Counted from the stretch's first letter, positions 27,427 to 36,983 are shown. The stretch: DNA of 64,000 bases from Shewanella aestuarii (GCF_014647215.1 NZ_BMOT01000001.1:826923-890922), one strand, 5' to 3'. Notes: generated from the sequence alone by a model not told the origin. A program made the numbers and translations.

Positions 27427-28395
27427 ATGGAATATATGATTGGCGCTTATGCCACAGCACCTTCTACCCACCTGTGGGATAAAGAATTAGAAACCATTTA
27501 CTACCAAGAGCTCAAATCGCAGCACAAAATCATAGGATTAGAGCATCCCTTTGTTGGTCGACTGCACCCTTTTGACGATGAATGGTTTCTTAAGAATATC
27601 GATTGTAATTGGCAATTTATTTTCACTTCAATTCCCGGTGTGATGGGACAGCTTGCACGCGACCCACATTTTGGCATAGCCTCTACAAATGAGGCTGGCA
27701 GGCAATCTGCCCTGGCTTTTTACCAAAAAGCACAAAAAGCTATAGTAAAATTAAACAGTTACTTAAAAAAAGAGGCTGTTAGTCACGTAAAAATACATAC
27801 TGCACCAAAGATAACCACACACACACAGTCATCAATTCAAGCTTTAATAACATCGCTTGAAACCATGCAATCTTGGAACTGGTATGGTGCAAAACTCGTC
27901 ATCGAACATTGCGATGCTTATATCCCAGGACAAGAAGCTGAAAAAGGTTTTATGCGATTAGAAGATGAGATAAAGGCGGTTAAACAGGTTAACAGTAAGC
28001 TGAATAGTGATATAGGAATTAGTATAAACTGGGGGCGTTCAGCCATTGAAGCGCGTAACACTAATGGCCCTTTGCAGCATATTAAGCAAGCCTATCTAAA
28101 TGGCGTATTAAAAGGAATTATTTTTTCCGGCACCTCAGATGTAGACGGCCCCTATGGGCAATGGAAAGATACCCATATGCCACCTGCGCAAGCCCTATTT
28201 CTTCCCTGCTATGCTGAAAACTCTCTATTAACGATGGAACAAATGAAAAAATCCATTCAACAGTGTGATTACCAGCAACTGGACTACATTGGTGCAAAAA
28301 TCTCGTTAAGCCCAAATGAGGCAAGTGTTGCTCAACGAAGTGCTTATATTAAAAGCATAACAGCATTGCTCGATCACGTATTTGAAGTTCAATAA
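27427..28395 (+). CDS. DUF4862 family protein, uncharacterised member of the nan regulon
   Basis: 322 residues, no signal peptide or membrane helix. It matches my memory of DUF4862 proteins: MIGAYATAPS at the N-terminus, GLEHPFVGRLHPFDDEWFL, VIEHCDAYIPGQEAEKGF, ISINWGRSAIE and DGPYGQWKDTHMPP. Conserved His, Asp and Glu clusters and strand-like spacing suggest a TIM-barrel sugar enzyme (xylose-isomerase-like), possibly an isomerase or epimerase. It has its own NanR box and stands alone, divergent from nagA-nanA. No biochemical role is known to me; a step in sialic-acid variant processing is an inference. Confidence 0.82.
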   Translation: MEYMIGAYATAPSTHLWDKELETIYYQELKSQHKIIGLEHPFVGRLHPFDDEWFLKNIDCNWQFIFTSIPGVMGQLARDPHFGIASTNEAGRQSALAFYQKAQKAIVKLNSYLKKEAVSHVKIHTAPKITTHTQSSIQALITSLETMQSWNWYGAKLVIEHCDAYIPGQEAEKGFMRLEDEIKAVKQVNSKLNSDIGISINWGRSAIEARNTNGPLQHIKQAYLNGVLKGIIFSGTSDVDGPYGQWKDTHMPPAQALFLPCYAENSLLTMEQMKKSIQQCDYQQLDYIGAKISLSPNEASVAQRSAYIKSITALLDHVFEVQ

Positions 28396-28747
28396 CAGTC
28401 AAACAACCATAAACAAGACGATGGACAAAAGTTAACTCGTTAATGTACATAAATGAGTCAGTGATTTTGCTAAATTAGTATTTAATGGATTTCCTCGGGA
28501 ATTCAAAACCTCTAGTTAAGTGGCCAAACCCACTATGCCACTACAATACTAAAGTACTGTGTGATCAACAATGACCAGCGCATAACAGATATATAATGAT
28601 TTACGCGGAAGTGAGTGGCTAGAGTTGAAAATTGAATAAACGTGCAGAGTCAAAAACCATACTTTCGGTTTGGGAATTTTGTGGTACTTTTTGGGGCTTA
28701 CCAAAAATAACAATAAACAATTGAAAATTATAGCTTTTATTTGCAAA
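28396..28747. other. Right end of the proposed island, no intact gene
   Basis: AT-rich, no supported ORF. Contains the repeated string TTGAAAATT (near 28624 and 28722). The remnant of LMW-PTP reads leftward into this DNA and quickly loses similarity. No integrase or transposase could be recognised. Confidence 0.5.
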
Positions 28748-28788
28748 GCAAATATCCCCCATATACACGAATAGTACTGATTTAATCT
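28748..28788. repeat. Right 41-bp direct repeat (attR-like)
   Basis: Same orientation as 6571-6611, 37 of 41 identical by hand alignment. Excision between the two copies would join MKKIKSV to the body of the phosphatase in frame. Confidence 0.75.
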
Positions 28789-28807
28789 TCTTCATTAATA
28801 AAATCAC
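28748..28807 (-). pseudogene. 5' remnant of the LMW protein tyrosine phosphatase gene
   Basis: Reads MKKIKSVLFVYMGDIC from ATG 28795 (in-frame ATG also at 28807), aligned to IKSVLFVCMGNICR of the intact copy. The catalytic Cys is replaced by Tyr, and homology stops just where Arg20 should be; the frame then runs into unrelated sequence to a stop at 28619. It follows ligE by 22-34 bases in the same direction, suggesting an ancestral ligE-phosphatase operon. Confidence 0.75.
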
Positions 28808-28829
28808 CTAGCAAATTATGTTTCAATAT

Positions 28830-29750
28830 CTATGGCGATGGTTCGTCATCTCTAACTCGCCAAAAGCTTGCAAATCTCGGCACTCCATTATTAGTAAGGC
28901 CAATATAATAAAAACTGATTAAGGCTCCCAGCTTTGGTGGATGTTGGCGTTGGTTATCGGTAAAACCTGTGCCGATTTCAAAAATTACACCATTGGCCAT
29001 TTTGACTTTTAAAGCGCCCATAACCCCTTTATATTTACCTTTTCCTTCACTGTAACCAATGACTATTGCATCAGCATCACTTTTAAGCTTCAATTTCAGA
29101 ATATTATCTGTTCTTCCTACTGTATATATTGCTAACTTTCGATGCAGCATCAAGCCTTCAGCGCCCTCAGAAACCACCCGGTTCAAGTGTTGATATAGTG
29201 CAGTTTCAGACGTTAAGCAGATTTGGGTTATCACATCTAAATAGGGAGACTGGGTAACGAGTTGTTGTAAAGCCGCATATCGTTGCTCAAACGGTAAAGA
29301 TGATTGAGGTAAATCGAATAACATAAAACGTACCTTGCCCCACAGGTTATCGTCGGGAACTTTACGCCTTACTAGGCCTGAAATCACTTCAAACTGTCCA
29401 CGAGCAATCCATAACTCCCCTTCAATTACCACTCTCGGGAAATCGGCTGTAAACCATGATGGTGCATTTATTAGCTTGCCATTTTTAGTCAGCAAACGCT
29501 GCCCATCCCAATAACCTCTTACACCATCGAGTTTTTCACTGACTAAATAGTCATTGATATTTAATTTCCCATCGACAGTTTTTGCTAATTGAATTGCTGG
29601 CTTTGAGGATGCTTCAGATGTTGAGGTGTGTGCAAAAGTAGCATCAGATATTCCCCCCAAAAGAAGCAATATAAACAAAAGGTTGAATAACCCCAAATTA
29701 TGGCGTGTAAATCTAAAACCTAGTAATCGTTTTATTAATAAAATATTCAT
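28830..29750 (-). CDS. Periplasmic minimal ATP-dependent DNA ligase (LigE type)
   Basis: 306 residues with a long signal peptide (LLFILLLLGGISDATFA, cleavage about residue 40). Catalytic Lys73 in EKLDGVRG (motif I), EGELW (motif III), AEGLMLHR (motif IV), LKLKL (motif V) and a C-terminal OB-fold. Lig E-type enzymes in Gram-negatives are exported and proposed to act on DNA in the periplasm or biofilm. Formerly probably co-transcribed with the LMW-PTP gene that is now a remnant. Confidence 0.9.
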   Translation of the reverse strand: MNILLIKRLLGFRFTRHNLGLFNLLFILLLLGGISDATFAHTSTSEASSKPAIQLAKTVDGKLNINDYLVSEKLDGVRGYWDGQRLLTKNGKLINAPSWFTADFPRVVIEGELWIARGQFEVISGLVRRKVPDDNLWGKVRFMLFDLPQSSLPFEQRYAALQQLVTQSPYLDVITQICLTSETALYQHLNRVVSEGAEGLMLHRKLAIYTVGRTDNILKLKLKSDADAIVIGYSEGKGKYKGVMGALKVKMANGVIFEIGTGFTDNQRQHPPKLGALISFYYIGLTNNGVPRFASFWRVRDDEPSP

Positions 29751-29874
29751 TAGCAGTCCTTTGCTTGATTACAGTGATTAACAAAATGTAATAGAGCTGA
29801 ATCCCTAGTTAACAATTGTGGGTAACAGTGGCATAATTGCCAGCAATTTAGTGTAGTACATAATGTAGGCTTGA

Positions 29875-30246
29875 ATGAAACCTGAAAATAATCATGGAAT
29901 TAAACGAATAGTTAGAGCCACTGGGTTTTCGATGCAGGGTCTAAAATTAGCATTCAAGTCTGAAGCGGCATTTAGACAAGAGTTGGCTCTAGCCATGATA
30001 ATGCTACCTGTAGCATTGTTAGTGGATGTCAGTACAATTGAGCGTTTAATGCTCATTTTGGGGCTATTTTTGGTACTAATTGTTGAATTACTCAACTCTG
30101 CTGTTGAAGCAGTTGTCGACCGATTTGGAGGAGAAATTCATCCATTAAGTGGCCAAGCAAAAGACATTGCATCTGCAGCCGTCTTCTTAAGTTTAGTTTT
30201 TTGTGCGATTAGCTGGATAGCTATTTTAGGGCCGTTATTTTTGTAA
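29875..30246 (+). CDS. dgkA: Diacylglycerol kinase
   Basis: 123-residue inner-membrane enzyme with three transmembrane helices. Catalytic-loop signature ELLNSAVEAVVDR and KDIASAAV are intact. It recycles diacylglycerol from membrane-derived glycan or LPS modification into phosphatidic acid. Single gene, ATG 29875. Confidence 0.95.
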   Translation: MKPENNHGIKRIVRATGFSMQGLKLAFKSEAAFRQELALAMIMLPVALLVDVSTIERLMLILGLFLVLIVELLNSAVEAVVDRFGGEIHPLSGQAKDIASAAVFLSLVFCAISWIAILGPLFL

Positions 30247-30316
30247 CATCTTTTGCGAATGAAACAGAAACATTGTTTTAACTGTTTGTGTATCATTCGG
30301 GAAAAATTCAATAGGG

Positions 30317-31177
30317 TTAATTAGGATGAGAAGGCATAGCCCCTTTTAATATTAAAAGCGCCTTTTCAATCGCAAGGCTGCGTTCATTTCCACTCCAATA
30401 TGCACCATATACATTACGCTCAATGCTGATAGCATCTTTCACTTCATATAATTGCTTAGACACTAAATAAGGCGCAACAAAGTTAGTTGGCAAAAATGCG
30501 CTACCGCCGTTATTCAACAAAAAATCTAGTGCTATTCTAGCAGAGCTTGTATGTAAAGCAGGAACGGGTAACATCGAAAAACTCTGCGCATGGGCAATGT
30601 TAAATGCCGTACCCCAATCCACCTTGATATAATTGAGTGTATCAATATTATTGAGGGACATGTTCGGTTGATGACAAACAAGGCACAAGCTCACATCCAT
30701 TAACTTAATAATTTCAACTTCTTCTAATTTTGGAGGATCAAAACTAATTGCAATATCAACACTTCTTTCTAATAACTGACGAGTCATTGTTTGAGCGTTG
30801 ATGACATCTGTTCGCAGTGAAACACCAGGAAGACCTTGGTGCAAAGGTTGAAAAAAATGTTGTAAATAGCTGTCCCAAATATTATGCCCTGCACATAACG
30901 ATAATTGTGAAGAATGATTTTGATGCAAACTCACATCTTGCTTTGCTCTTTCCCATGCATTAAGCACAGCTTCTGCATGACCAAGCATTCTTTCTCCAGC
31001 TGGCGTGGGTTGAATATTATTACGTAAACGTTCAAATAACTCGACACCAAGTATGCTTTCTAACTGCTTCACCCTAAAACTCACCGCGCTTCGGGTAAGA
31101 AATAAATTCTCGGCGGCCTTACCAAAATGGCGCGTCCTTGAAACCTCAAGAAAGGTCTTTAATAAATCCGTATCCAT
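30317..31177 (-). CDS. hdfR: LysR-type regulator HdfR
   Basis: 286 residues. N-terminal HTH (MDTDLLKTFLEVSRTRHFGKAAENLFLT..., close to E. coli HdfR as I recall it) and a divergent LysR substrate domain. In E. coli HdfR represses flhDC and activates other targets. Orthology is supported by the divergent neighbour maoP (yifE), the same pairing as in E. coli. The 106-base gap likely holds both promoters. Confidence 0.88.
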   Translation of the reverse strand: MDTDLLKTFLEVSRTRHFGKAAENLFLTRSAVSFRVKQLESILGVELFERLRNNIQPTPAGERMLGHAEAVLNAWERAKQDVSLHQNHSSQLSLCAGHNIWDSYLQHFFQPLHQGLPGVSLRTDVINAQTMTRQLLERSVDIAISFDPPKLEEVEIIKLMDVSLCLVCHQPNMSLNNIDTLNYIKVDWGTAFNIAHAQSFSMLPVPALHTSSARIALDFLLNNGGSAFLPTNFVAPYLVSKQLYEVKDAISIERNVYGAYWSGNERSLAIEKALLILKGAMPSHPN

Positions 31178-31283
31178 AAAAATGTTTCACCGAAATGGTT
31201 AAAATATTTTGATTTAAAAAAATTCCAACCTGACCAATAATCCAATTGAAATCCTTGTTCACTCAATATTATAGGTAAATGCC

Positions 31284-31730
31284 ATGTCACAGCAATCATA
31301 TACCAATGTCGCTGCCAGTATTGACGCTATAGCCAATGGCAGTGCTAGCTTCACCAGCAACAAACGTTTTTACGATGATGCTAATTTCCCCAAAGGGTTT
31401 AAGCGTTGTGGAGACTTTACCAATAAAGAGGCTGAATTGCTTGAGCAATATGGGCAAGTATTGAAGAACTTAATGGATGGTTCTCAACTCCCTTGTACAC
31501 CTGATGAAGATCAATTCGTGCAAGTCGCTCAAGGTCAGCTATTACCTTCAACACCTTTAGAGTTATTGTGGGCAAAATACACTAAATTGGCAAAAGGAAA
31601 ACCGTTTTATGCCGTTGTCGGCACAATTCATGCGCCAGCCCAGTCTGCTAAAGTTGAAATTGATATTGATTTTGACGATATTTCAGATGATGCCGCAGAT
31701 GATGAAGAAGTGACCGACAGTAGCGATTAA
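31284..31730 (+). CDS. maoP: DUF413 protein MaoP (YifE)
   Basis: 148 residues. The conserved core RFYDDANFPKGFKRCGDFT and KEAELLEQYG matches MaoP, which with the DNA site maoS organises the Ori macrodomain in E. coli. The copy has an acidic C-terminal tail (DIDFDDISDDAADDEE) longer than in E. coli. ATG 31284; a strong terminator follows. Confidence 0.9.
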   Translation: MSQQSYTNVAASIDAIANGSASFTSNKRFYDDANFPKGFKRCGDFTNKEAELLEQYGQVLKNLMDGSQLPCTPDEDQFVQVAQGQLLPSTPLELLWAKYTKLAKGKPFYAVVGTIHAPAQSAKVEIDIDFDDISDDAADDEEVTDSSD

Positions 31731-31762
31731 TCGGTTATTGAAATAAGTAAAACCATCTTTAT

Positions 31763-31788
31763 AAAAAGAGCTTTAGTGCTCTTTTTTT
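31763..31788 (+). terminator. terminator of maoP
   Basis: AAAAGAGC/GCTCTTTT stem with a six-base loop and a T run. Confidence 0.87.
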
Positions 31789-32153
31789 ATTGCTAAAAAA
31801 CCTTAGAGTCCGATAAAACATCTATGTTTTTGTTCTTGCCACAAATTGTTTTTTTAGATTAAAAATGAGCAACAAGTCACCATTTATTGATTAAATCATC
31901 AAAAACCTTGATTTAAAGCAATCTTATTACAACAAACCATTTACACTTTCTTACATAATGCTAATATGAATGCCATGTTTTAGTGGTGATTTTAGCATCA
32001 CTCGCATTATCAATTGCTTCGTTACTGTTACATTTTGGGTGTTTTGCATTACTTTTGTGCGCTTTCGACTGAGTTCGAAACACTTGGCAAGTAAACGAGC
32101 ATTATTGCCATAAACGCAATAACCATAAAAATAATAAATGCGGAGTTTTATTT
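31789..32153. other. Upstream region of the outer-membrane protein gene
   Basis: About 365 AT-rich bases with no ORF; presumed promoter region. No operator was recognised. Confidence 0.4.
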
Positions 32154-33074
32154 ATGTTTAAACCCCTGATTTCCTGTGCACTACTTATCTTTCCGTCTTT
32201 GCTATGGGCAAGTGCAGATAACCATTCTGAACAAGTCCTAGTCGAGTCAGCCAAGGCACCGGATCAATACACCTTTAATATTGGTGGTTTTTACGCTAAC
32301 TCAGATTCGTACATGGTTGTTACCAATCCCAAAAATGGTGGTACATTCCCATTAGACTTTGAAGATGATTTAAACCTCAAAGAAAAACAATTCCTGCCCT
32401 TTTTTGAATTTACCTACTCATTTAATCAAAAACATAATATTTATCTTGATTGGAAGTCACTTCATCGTACAGCCCAATCACCCTCTATTGAAAAAGATTT
32501 CCAAGTGACTATTGATGATACTGTTTATGATGTAGAAGCTGGTATCAGTTTGCGCACAACACTTGACATGGATATTTTGCGCTTAGGTTATGGTTATGAT
32601 TTTATCCAAGGAAGCAATTATATTATTGGTGCTTCAATTGGTTTGCACACCATGTTTGTTAAAACTGAATTTGAGGGTGATATCGGTATTTGTGTGCCAG
32701 ATACTAATCTCGCGCAATACTGTGATGACATTATTACCACCCCTAGATTAGTCGATAACAGTGTTACTGCACCTTTACCCGATATTGGCTTATACGGCGT
32801 TTATGAGTTTTCACCCGGATGGATATTTAAAGCTCATGCCCAGTATTTCGCATTAAAATATAATAAAGTTAAAGGCTCACTCATTGATGTGCGCGCCACT
32901 GTTGAAGCTAAAATTACTGATGAATGGTCATTAACAGCTGGGTTTAACTACTACGAAGTCGACGTTGATTATGAACAAACCTTATCGGTATTAGACCAAG
33001 AAGTGAATATTGCAGACTACAATATTAATTACAGCTTCACGGGGCCGATGATATCAGTGCAGTACGCCTTCTAG
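32154..33074 (+). CDS. Outer-membrane beta-barrel protein of unknown function
   Basis: 306 residues with a signal peptide (SCALLIFPSLLWA, cleavage before SADN). Alternating amphipathic strands and a C-terminal SVQYAF with terminal Phe, as in outer-membrane barrels. A Cys pair (ICVPDTNLAQYC) lies in a predicted loop. The family is not recognised beyond barrel type. GGAG sits 11 bases upstream of the ATG. Confidence 0.75.
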   Translation: MFKPLISCALLIFPSLLWASADNHSEQVLVESAKAPDQYTFNIGGFYANSDSYMVVTNPKNGGTFPLDFEDDLNLKEKQFLPFFEFTYSFNQKHNIYLDWKSLHRTAQSPSIEKDFQVTIDDTVYDVEAGISLRTTLDMDILRLGYGYDFIQGSNYIIGASIGLHTMFVKTEFEGDIGICVPDTNLAQYCDDIITTPRLVDNSVTAPLPDIGLYGVYEFSPGWIFKAHAQYFALKYNKVKGSLIDVRATVEAKITDEWSLTAGFNYYEVDVDYEQTLSVLDQEVNIADYNINYSFTGPMISVQYAF

Positions 33075-33087
33075 TCCCATATTTTTC

Positions 33088-33116
33088 AAAAAAGCATCAT
33101 AAGATGCTTTTTTTTT
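33088..33116 (+). terminator. terminator after the outer-membrane protein gene
   Basis: AAAGCATC/GATGCTTT stem, loop ATAA, followed by nine T. Confidence 0.9.
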
Positions 33117-33184
33117 GCCGTTACAACTGGCTGTTTTACTGCTATATTTTTATTATGTTTTATACAAGCTATTAGAGAATTAAT

Positions 33185-34210
33185 ATGTCGACTACGCTTT
33201 TACAGCTTGCTGCTGCGAACTTAAAAAAAGCCGTTCCTTTAATGCTGAAATATCAAATTCCTACCACACCGACTAACTATGCCCTTTGGTATGCCTATGT
33301 CAGTGAGCAAAACCCACAATTAAATGCTGAACTTGATGCCACCATTAAGCAAAACCAAAGCTGCTCGCCTGTCACCAGTGAGTTATTATTCCGTAAACAT
33401 GTTGCTGATCCTGTCGAGCTTGACGTTCGTGATATGCGGAAAAATCTTGATGCTATGGTATGTGATTTATCTCAATCACTTAAAGATACCAATTCAGATA
33501 CAGCGACATTCCAAGCACAAATTGATAAAGACTTTACACGTTTAGCCGACCTTGAAAATCAAGGTTTTTCATTAGAACAGGTGATTGGTGTAGTCCGCAA
33601 TATCGTTAAAGAGTCAGCTAATATTCGCTCCAGTACTGTGAGTTTTACTCAACAGTTACAAAAAGCACAATCAGAAATTGATTCTCTGAAAACCCGCCTA
33701 GCTGAGTCTGAAAAAGATGTCTTATATGATGCGCTCACCAATGTGCTTAATCGCCGAGCCTTTGATGAAGATATCAATGCACAAATAGACTTAGCGCCAG
33801 AGGGCTGTTGTCTAATTTTGATAGATATCGACCATTTCAAGAAATTTAATGATAATTTTGGCCACCAGCTAGGGGATTTAGTTCTAAAAACCGTTGCTAA
33901 ACGCGTTCAAGAGGCCTGTCGTGATGGGATTAAGCTATATCGGTTTGGCGGTGAAGAATTTGCCATTATCGTGCCTAAAAGCCAATTAAGAGTTGCTCGT
34001 CAGCTTGCTGAAGCCATTCGAAGAGCACTTGAAAAACTCAGCGTTAAAGACAGACGCAGTGATAAAGTCATCGATTCTATCACCGCCTCTTTTGGGGTCG
34101 CTCAGTGGCAACCTAAACAAGATGCTGGTCAACTGATTGAAGTGACGGACAAACTGCTCTATGAAGCAAAACGTCTTGGTCGTAATCGTGTGATGCCAAT
34201 TTCTGGTTAA
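33185..34210 (+). CDS. Soluble GGDEF diguanylate cyclase
   Basis: 341 residues. N-terminal helical region (1-~170) with coiled-coil character and no membrane helix, then a GGDEF domain (about 175-338) with active site RFGGEEFAII, metal residues DIDHFKKFNDNFGH and no obvious inhibitory RxxD directly upstream. It makes cyclic di-GMP; the N-terminal part may sense or dimerise. Tail-to-tail with the sortase gene (nine-base gap). Confidence 0.92.
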   Translation: MSTTLLQLAAANLKKAVPLMLKYQIPTTPTNYALWYAYVSEQNPQLNAELDATIKQNQSCSPVTSELLFRKHVADPVELDVRDMRKNLDAMVCDLSQSLKDTNSDTATFQAQIDKDFTRLADLENQGFSLEQVIGVVRNIVKESANIRSSTVSFTQQLQKAQSEIDSLKTRLAESEKDVLYDALTNVLNRRAFDEDINAQIDLAPEGCCLILIDIDHFKKFNDNFGHQLGDLVLKTVAKRVQEACRDGIKLYRFGGEEFAIIVPKSQLRVARQLAEAIRRALEKLSVKDRRSDKVIDSITASFGVAQWQPKQDAGQLIEVTDKLLYEAKRLGRNRVMPISG

Positions 34211-34219
34211 GTTTTACCG

Positions 34220-34873
34220 TTAAATCAAACTATCACGCCCAACCAAAATCGATTTTGCTTCAACAATATAACGAAGGTCTGCCTCAGCAGATAATGCATC
34301 AAATGGATAGCAGGTGATTAATGTTAACCGGCTATCCTTCGTTGTTGCCATCTCCTCGACTTGCGATTCATGTACCACCCTTAAGTCTGTCACTTGGTAT
34401 TGGCTTAAATGACCTTGGGTGTTTGTCAATTCAATAACATCCCCCAATTGCAAATATTTAAGTCTTAAAAAATGACTGTCTCTGTGTCCTGCAATAATGG
34501 TATTGCCTTGCTCGCCAGCCGTTGCACCTCCTAAAAACAAACCTGGCCCAAAAGCCAAAGTGCGCCCAGAAATACCCGCTAAGATATACAGATCATTTTC
34601 AGAGGACTTGAGCTTAGGACTTATAAAACGCATTTTAGCCACAGGGTGAGTATCAGCCCAAGACCATGGTTTATGGGGTTTGTTATCCGCTAATGTTTGT
34701 GTAAATGCCCGTTCTATTAAATATTGAGCAAAATGTGCTTTGGCCTGCATATAACCACCTTTAACCACCATCGTCGAAGCCAGCAATAATAAAATAACAA
34801 AAGCTAGCCATTGCAATATCTTGTCCCTTTCACCTTTTACGATAAATCTCTGAGCGAGATGTAAATTACGCAT
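34220..34873 (-). CDS. Marine proteobacterial-type sortase
   Basis: 217 residues, one N-terminal membrane helix (about 20-37; WLAFVILLLLASTMVV). Catalytic His130 in AGHRDSHF, Cys188 in TLITCYPFD and Arg201 in LRYIV form the complete sortase triad. It fits the Gram-negative marine sortase family, which usually serves one substrate encoded next to it. Its start overlaps the end of the VIT/vWA gene by eight bases, so the two are translationally linked. Confidence 0.92.
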   Translation of the reverse strand: MRNLHLAQRFIVKGERDKILQWLAFVILLLLASTMVVKGGYMQAKAHFAQYLIERAFTQTLADNKPHKPWSWADTHPVAKMRFISPKLKSSENDLYILAGISGRTLAFGPGLFLGGATAGEQGNTIIAGHRDSHFLRLKYLQLGDVIELTNTQGHLSQYQVTDLRVVHESQVEEMATTKDSRLTLITCYPFDALSAEADLRYIVEAKSILVGRDSLI

Positions 34874-36983
34874 TTTCGGGCTCCGAAGACTGAATCATAA
34901 GTAACTGCCCGGGTAACAAACCTTTTAGCCACAATCCAAACAGCAAGGTTAATCCCAATAAACTTAGGCCTGCCAGTAGCCATAATTTGCTAGCCGTTGC
35001 GGTTTGAGGCAAAGTTCCCTGCTGAATTGAGTTAATCTGCCAACCCGCCGGCATTAACCGCCCCAACTGATACTCGCCTTTATCTGCATGATGAGGATTT
35101 ACAGGCGTGACATCCACAGCTAATAAACTGGTGGCGCTACTGACTAAATGATATTGCAACGCCAATGCTTCAACTTGTTTTTCAACACGTTGGCGAACGG
35201 TCGAATGTTGGCTCATTTCTAACGCGGTTATTTTTGCATTAGCCCATACTAAATCAAGACCAATGGCTGCTTCAGCGGCATTAAAATCCAGTTGTGTTTG
35301 CCAATATTGACCATTAATTTGCCCTGATATAATCACAGGCTGTAGTTGTTCGACTGGCACTTTAAAACTTATCGTAACGGGAGATTGTTGATAAACATCT
35401 TCAATCTCAGTTGGCCAATAATCTGGGATACTGCCATCAAGATGATATAACTCAACATCGGTTAACACTGGCTGGCTTATTTTATTGATTAGCAGCGTCA
35501 TTTGTTGTTCAACTTCAGCTGACTTCCCTATGTAAGTAAAAGTGCCTCTGCCGATACTTGCGGCCCTCTTCATAAAGTGTGAATTAGGTGCCGAACCAAT
35601 GCCCACGGTAAACAATCGTGAGTCTTGTAATTGATGGGCGATTTGTTCGAATAATTGCGCTTCGTTTGTAACCGCGCCATCCGTTATAAAAATAACCTGC
35701 CTTACTTTCGGCGGTAGCTGATCAATATTGATTGTTGCTGCCAACGCTTTATCTAAGGCTGGAGCCATTTCGGTACCACCATCTGCATCTAAAGCCGCTA
35801 AGTATCGGCGGGCTTTGATTAGATTAGTGTCACTAGCAGCTTGTGCCTGGCCAAATATGGATTGCACACTCGAATTGAAATCAATGATGTTGAAACTATC
35901 CATAGGATTGAGTGTGGTTAACGCTAAGCTCAAAGCCTGCTTAGCTTGCATAATTGACTCTCCAGCCATTGAGCCAGAAGTATCTATCACAAAGATTAAT
36001 TCCCTATTGATTTGATGCTGCGGTTTACGCTCAAGACTTGGCGGCAATAGCAATGCCATAGCATAGATATCTTCAGAGAATGCGGGGTTACTTTGGGTAT
36101 TATTCTGATGGGTTTGCCCTGTTTGATAGAAGATTGCAGCAGCGACCTCATTCCCAACATCTGTTTGCCACTGCAGCACAAAATCGCGATCTAGTGGTAC
36201 TTTCCCCTGCAATACAACATTGGTGAGTCGCCCATGATGAAATTGCTGAATATCATGATAAAGACTCGATAATTCTGTCAAACCAAAGCCACTGTCAATG
36301 TTAATATCAAACGACACTTGATGGCTTGGTGACTGTTGTTGAGCTTGATTAAGCAAAGGCGCGGCTAGCTGCTGCGTTTCAGAATACTCACTACGCTGAA
36401 AATCAGGTCGATACCTAGGCGCTACCACCAAAGGAAAGCGCAAACTGAACATACCATCCTGATAAGTCACTGTTTCTAAATAAGTGATTTCAACCACGAC
36501 TTGCTGCTGTGGGCCAATATTTGCCAATTGAGTGGTGAAAATGTTACTGCGCTGCTGACTCACTAGGCTTGCTTGTTTTCCTTGCTGCTTAGCACGTTCA
36601 AACTCTTGTTTGGCCTGCTGTTTGGGTTTGATAACACCTTTAACTACCCGCTCGCCAATCAATAGATCCATGCCGTCCACAGCAGCATTAGCAGGTAAAG
36701 GAAATACATACTTGGCATGAATCCAGCTATCTTCAATATTGTTGAAAATTTGCTTGACCGTAACGCGATTGGTTAACCCCGACACTGTCATTTCAACCTG
36801 AGTGTCTAATGCCAGTATCTGCTTATTTTGACCATTAATGCGATAGCTCACTACGCCTTGAGTCACCTCTTCTGATACTTTGTTAGGATCTACATAAAAA
36901 TTTTGTGAGGCTTGACTCACGTTTGTCACAATCAGTAACAACACACTAATTAACCCAAGCCCAAAAGGCCATTTAGCAAACAT
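34866..36983 (-). CDS. VIT/vWA domain protein, dedicated sortase substrate
   Basis: 705 residues. Signal peptide (ISVLLLIVTNVSQASQ), VIT domain (about 40-170; FNNIEDSWIHAKYVFPLP), vWA domain (about 320-500) with metal site DTSGSMAGES, and a C-terminal sorting signal: LPQTA at 658-662, hydrophobic helix, then a short tail. The tail ends in acidic SSEPENA rather than the basic residues usual in Gram-positives. It belongs to the marine proteobacterial sortase target family. Ribosome site AAGGAG directly follows a hairpin at 36995-37016. Confidence 0.93.
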   Translation of the reverse strand: MFAKWPFGLGLISVLLLIVTNVSQASQNFYVDPNKVSEEVTQGVVSYRINGQNKQILALDTQVEMTVSGLTNRVTVKQIFNNIEDSWIHAKYVFPLPANAAVDGMDLLIGERVVKGVIKPKQQAKQEFERAKQQGKQASLVSQQRSNIFTTQLANIGPQQQVVVEITYLETVTYQDGMFSLRFPLVVAPRYRPDFQRSEYSETQQLAAPLLNQAQQQSPSHQVSFDINIDSGFGLTELSSLYHDIQQFHHGRLTNVVLQGKVPLDRDFVLQWQTDVGNEVAAAIFYQTGQTHQNNTQSNPAFSEDIYAMALLLPPSLERKPQHQINRELIFVIDTSGSMAGESIMQAKQALSLALTTLNPMDSFNIIDFNSSVQSIFGQAQAASDTNLIKARRYLAALDADGGTEMAPALDKALAATINIDQLPPKVRQVIFITDGAVTNEAQLFEQIAHQLQDSRLFTVGIGSAPNSHFMKRAASIGRGTFTYIGKSAEVEQQMTLLINKISQPVLTDVELYHLDGSIPDYWPTEIEDVYQQSPVTISFKVPVEQLQPVIISGQINGQYWQTQLDFNAAEAAIGLDLVWANAKITALEMSQHSTVRQRVEKQVEALALQYHLVSSATSLLAVDVTPVNPHHADKGEYQLGRLMPAGWQINSIQQGTLPQTATASKLWLLAGLSLLGLTLLFGLWLKGLLPGQLLMIQSSEPENA

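Noticed and set aside
28549..28746. Transposase tail on the - strand near the island's right end
   Set aside because: Some residues looked transposase-like, but no DDE motif, inverted ends or target duplication could be found.
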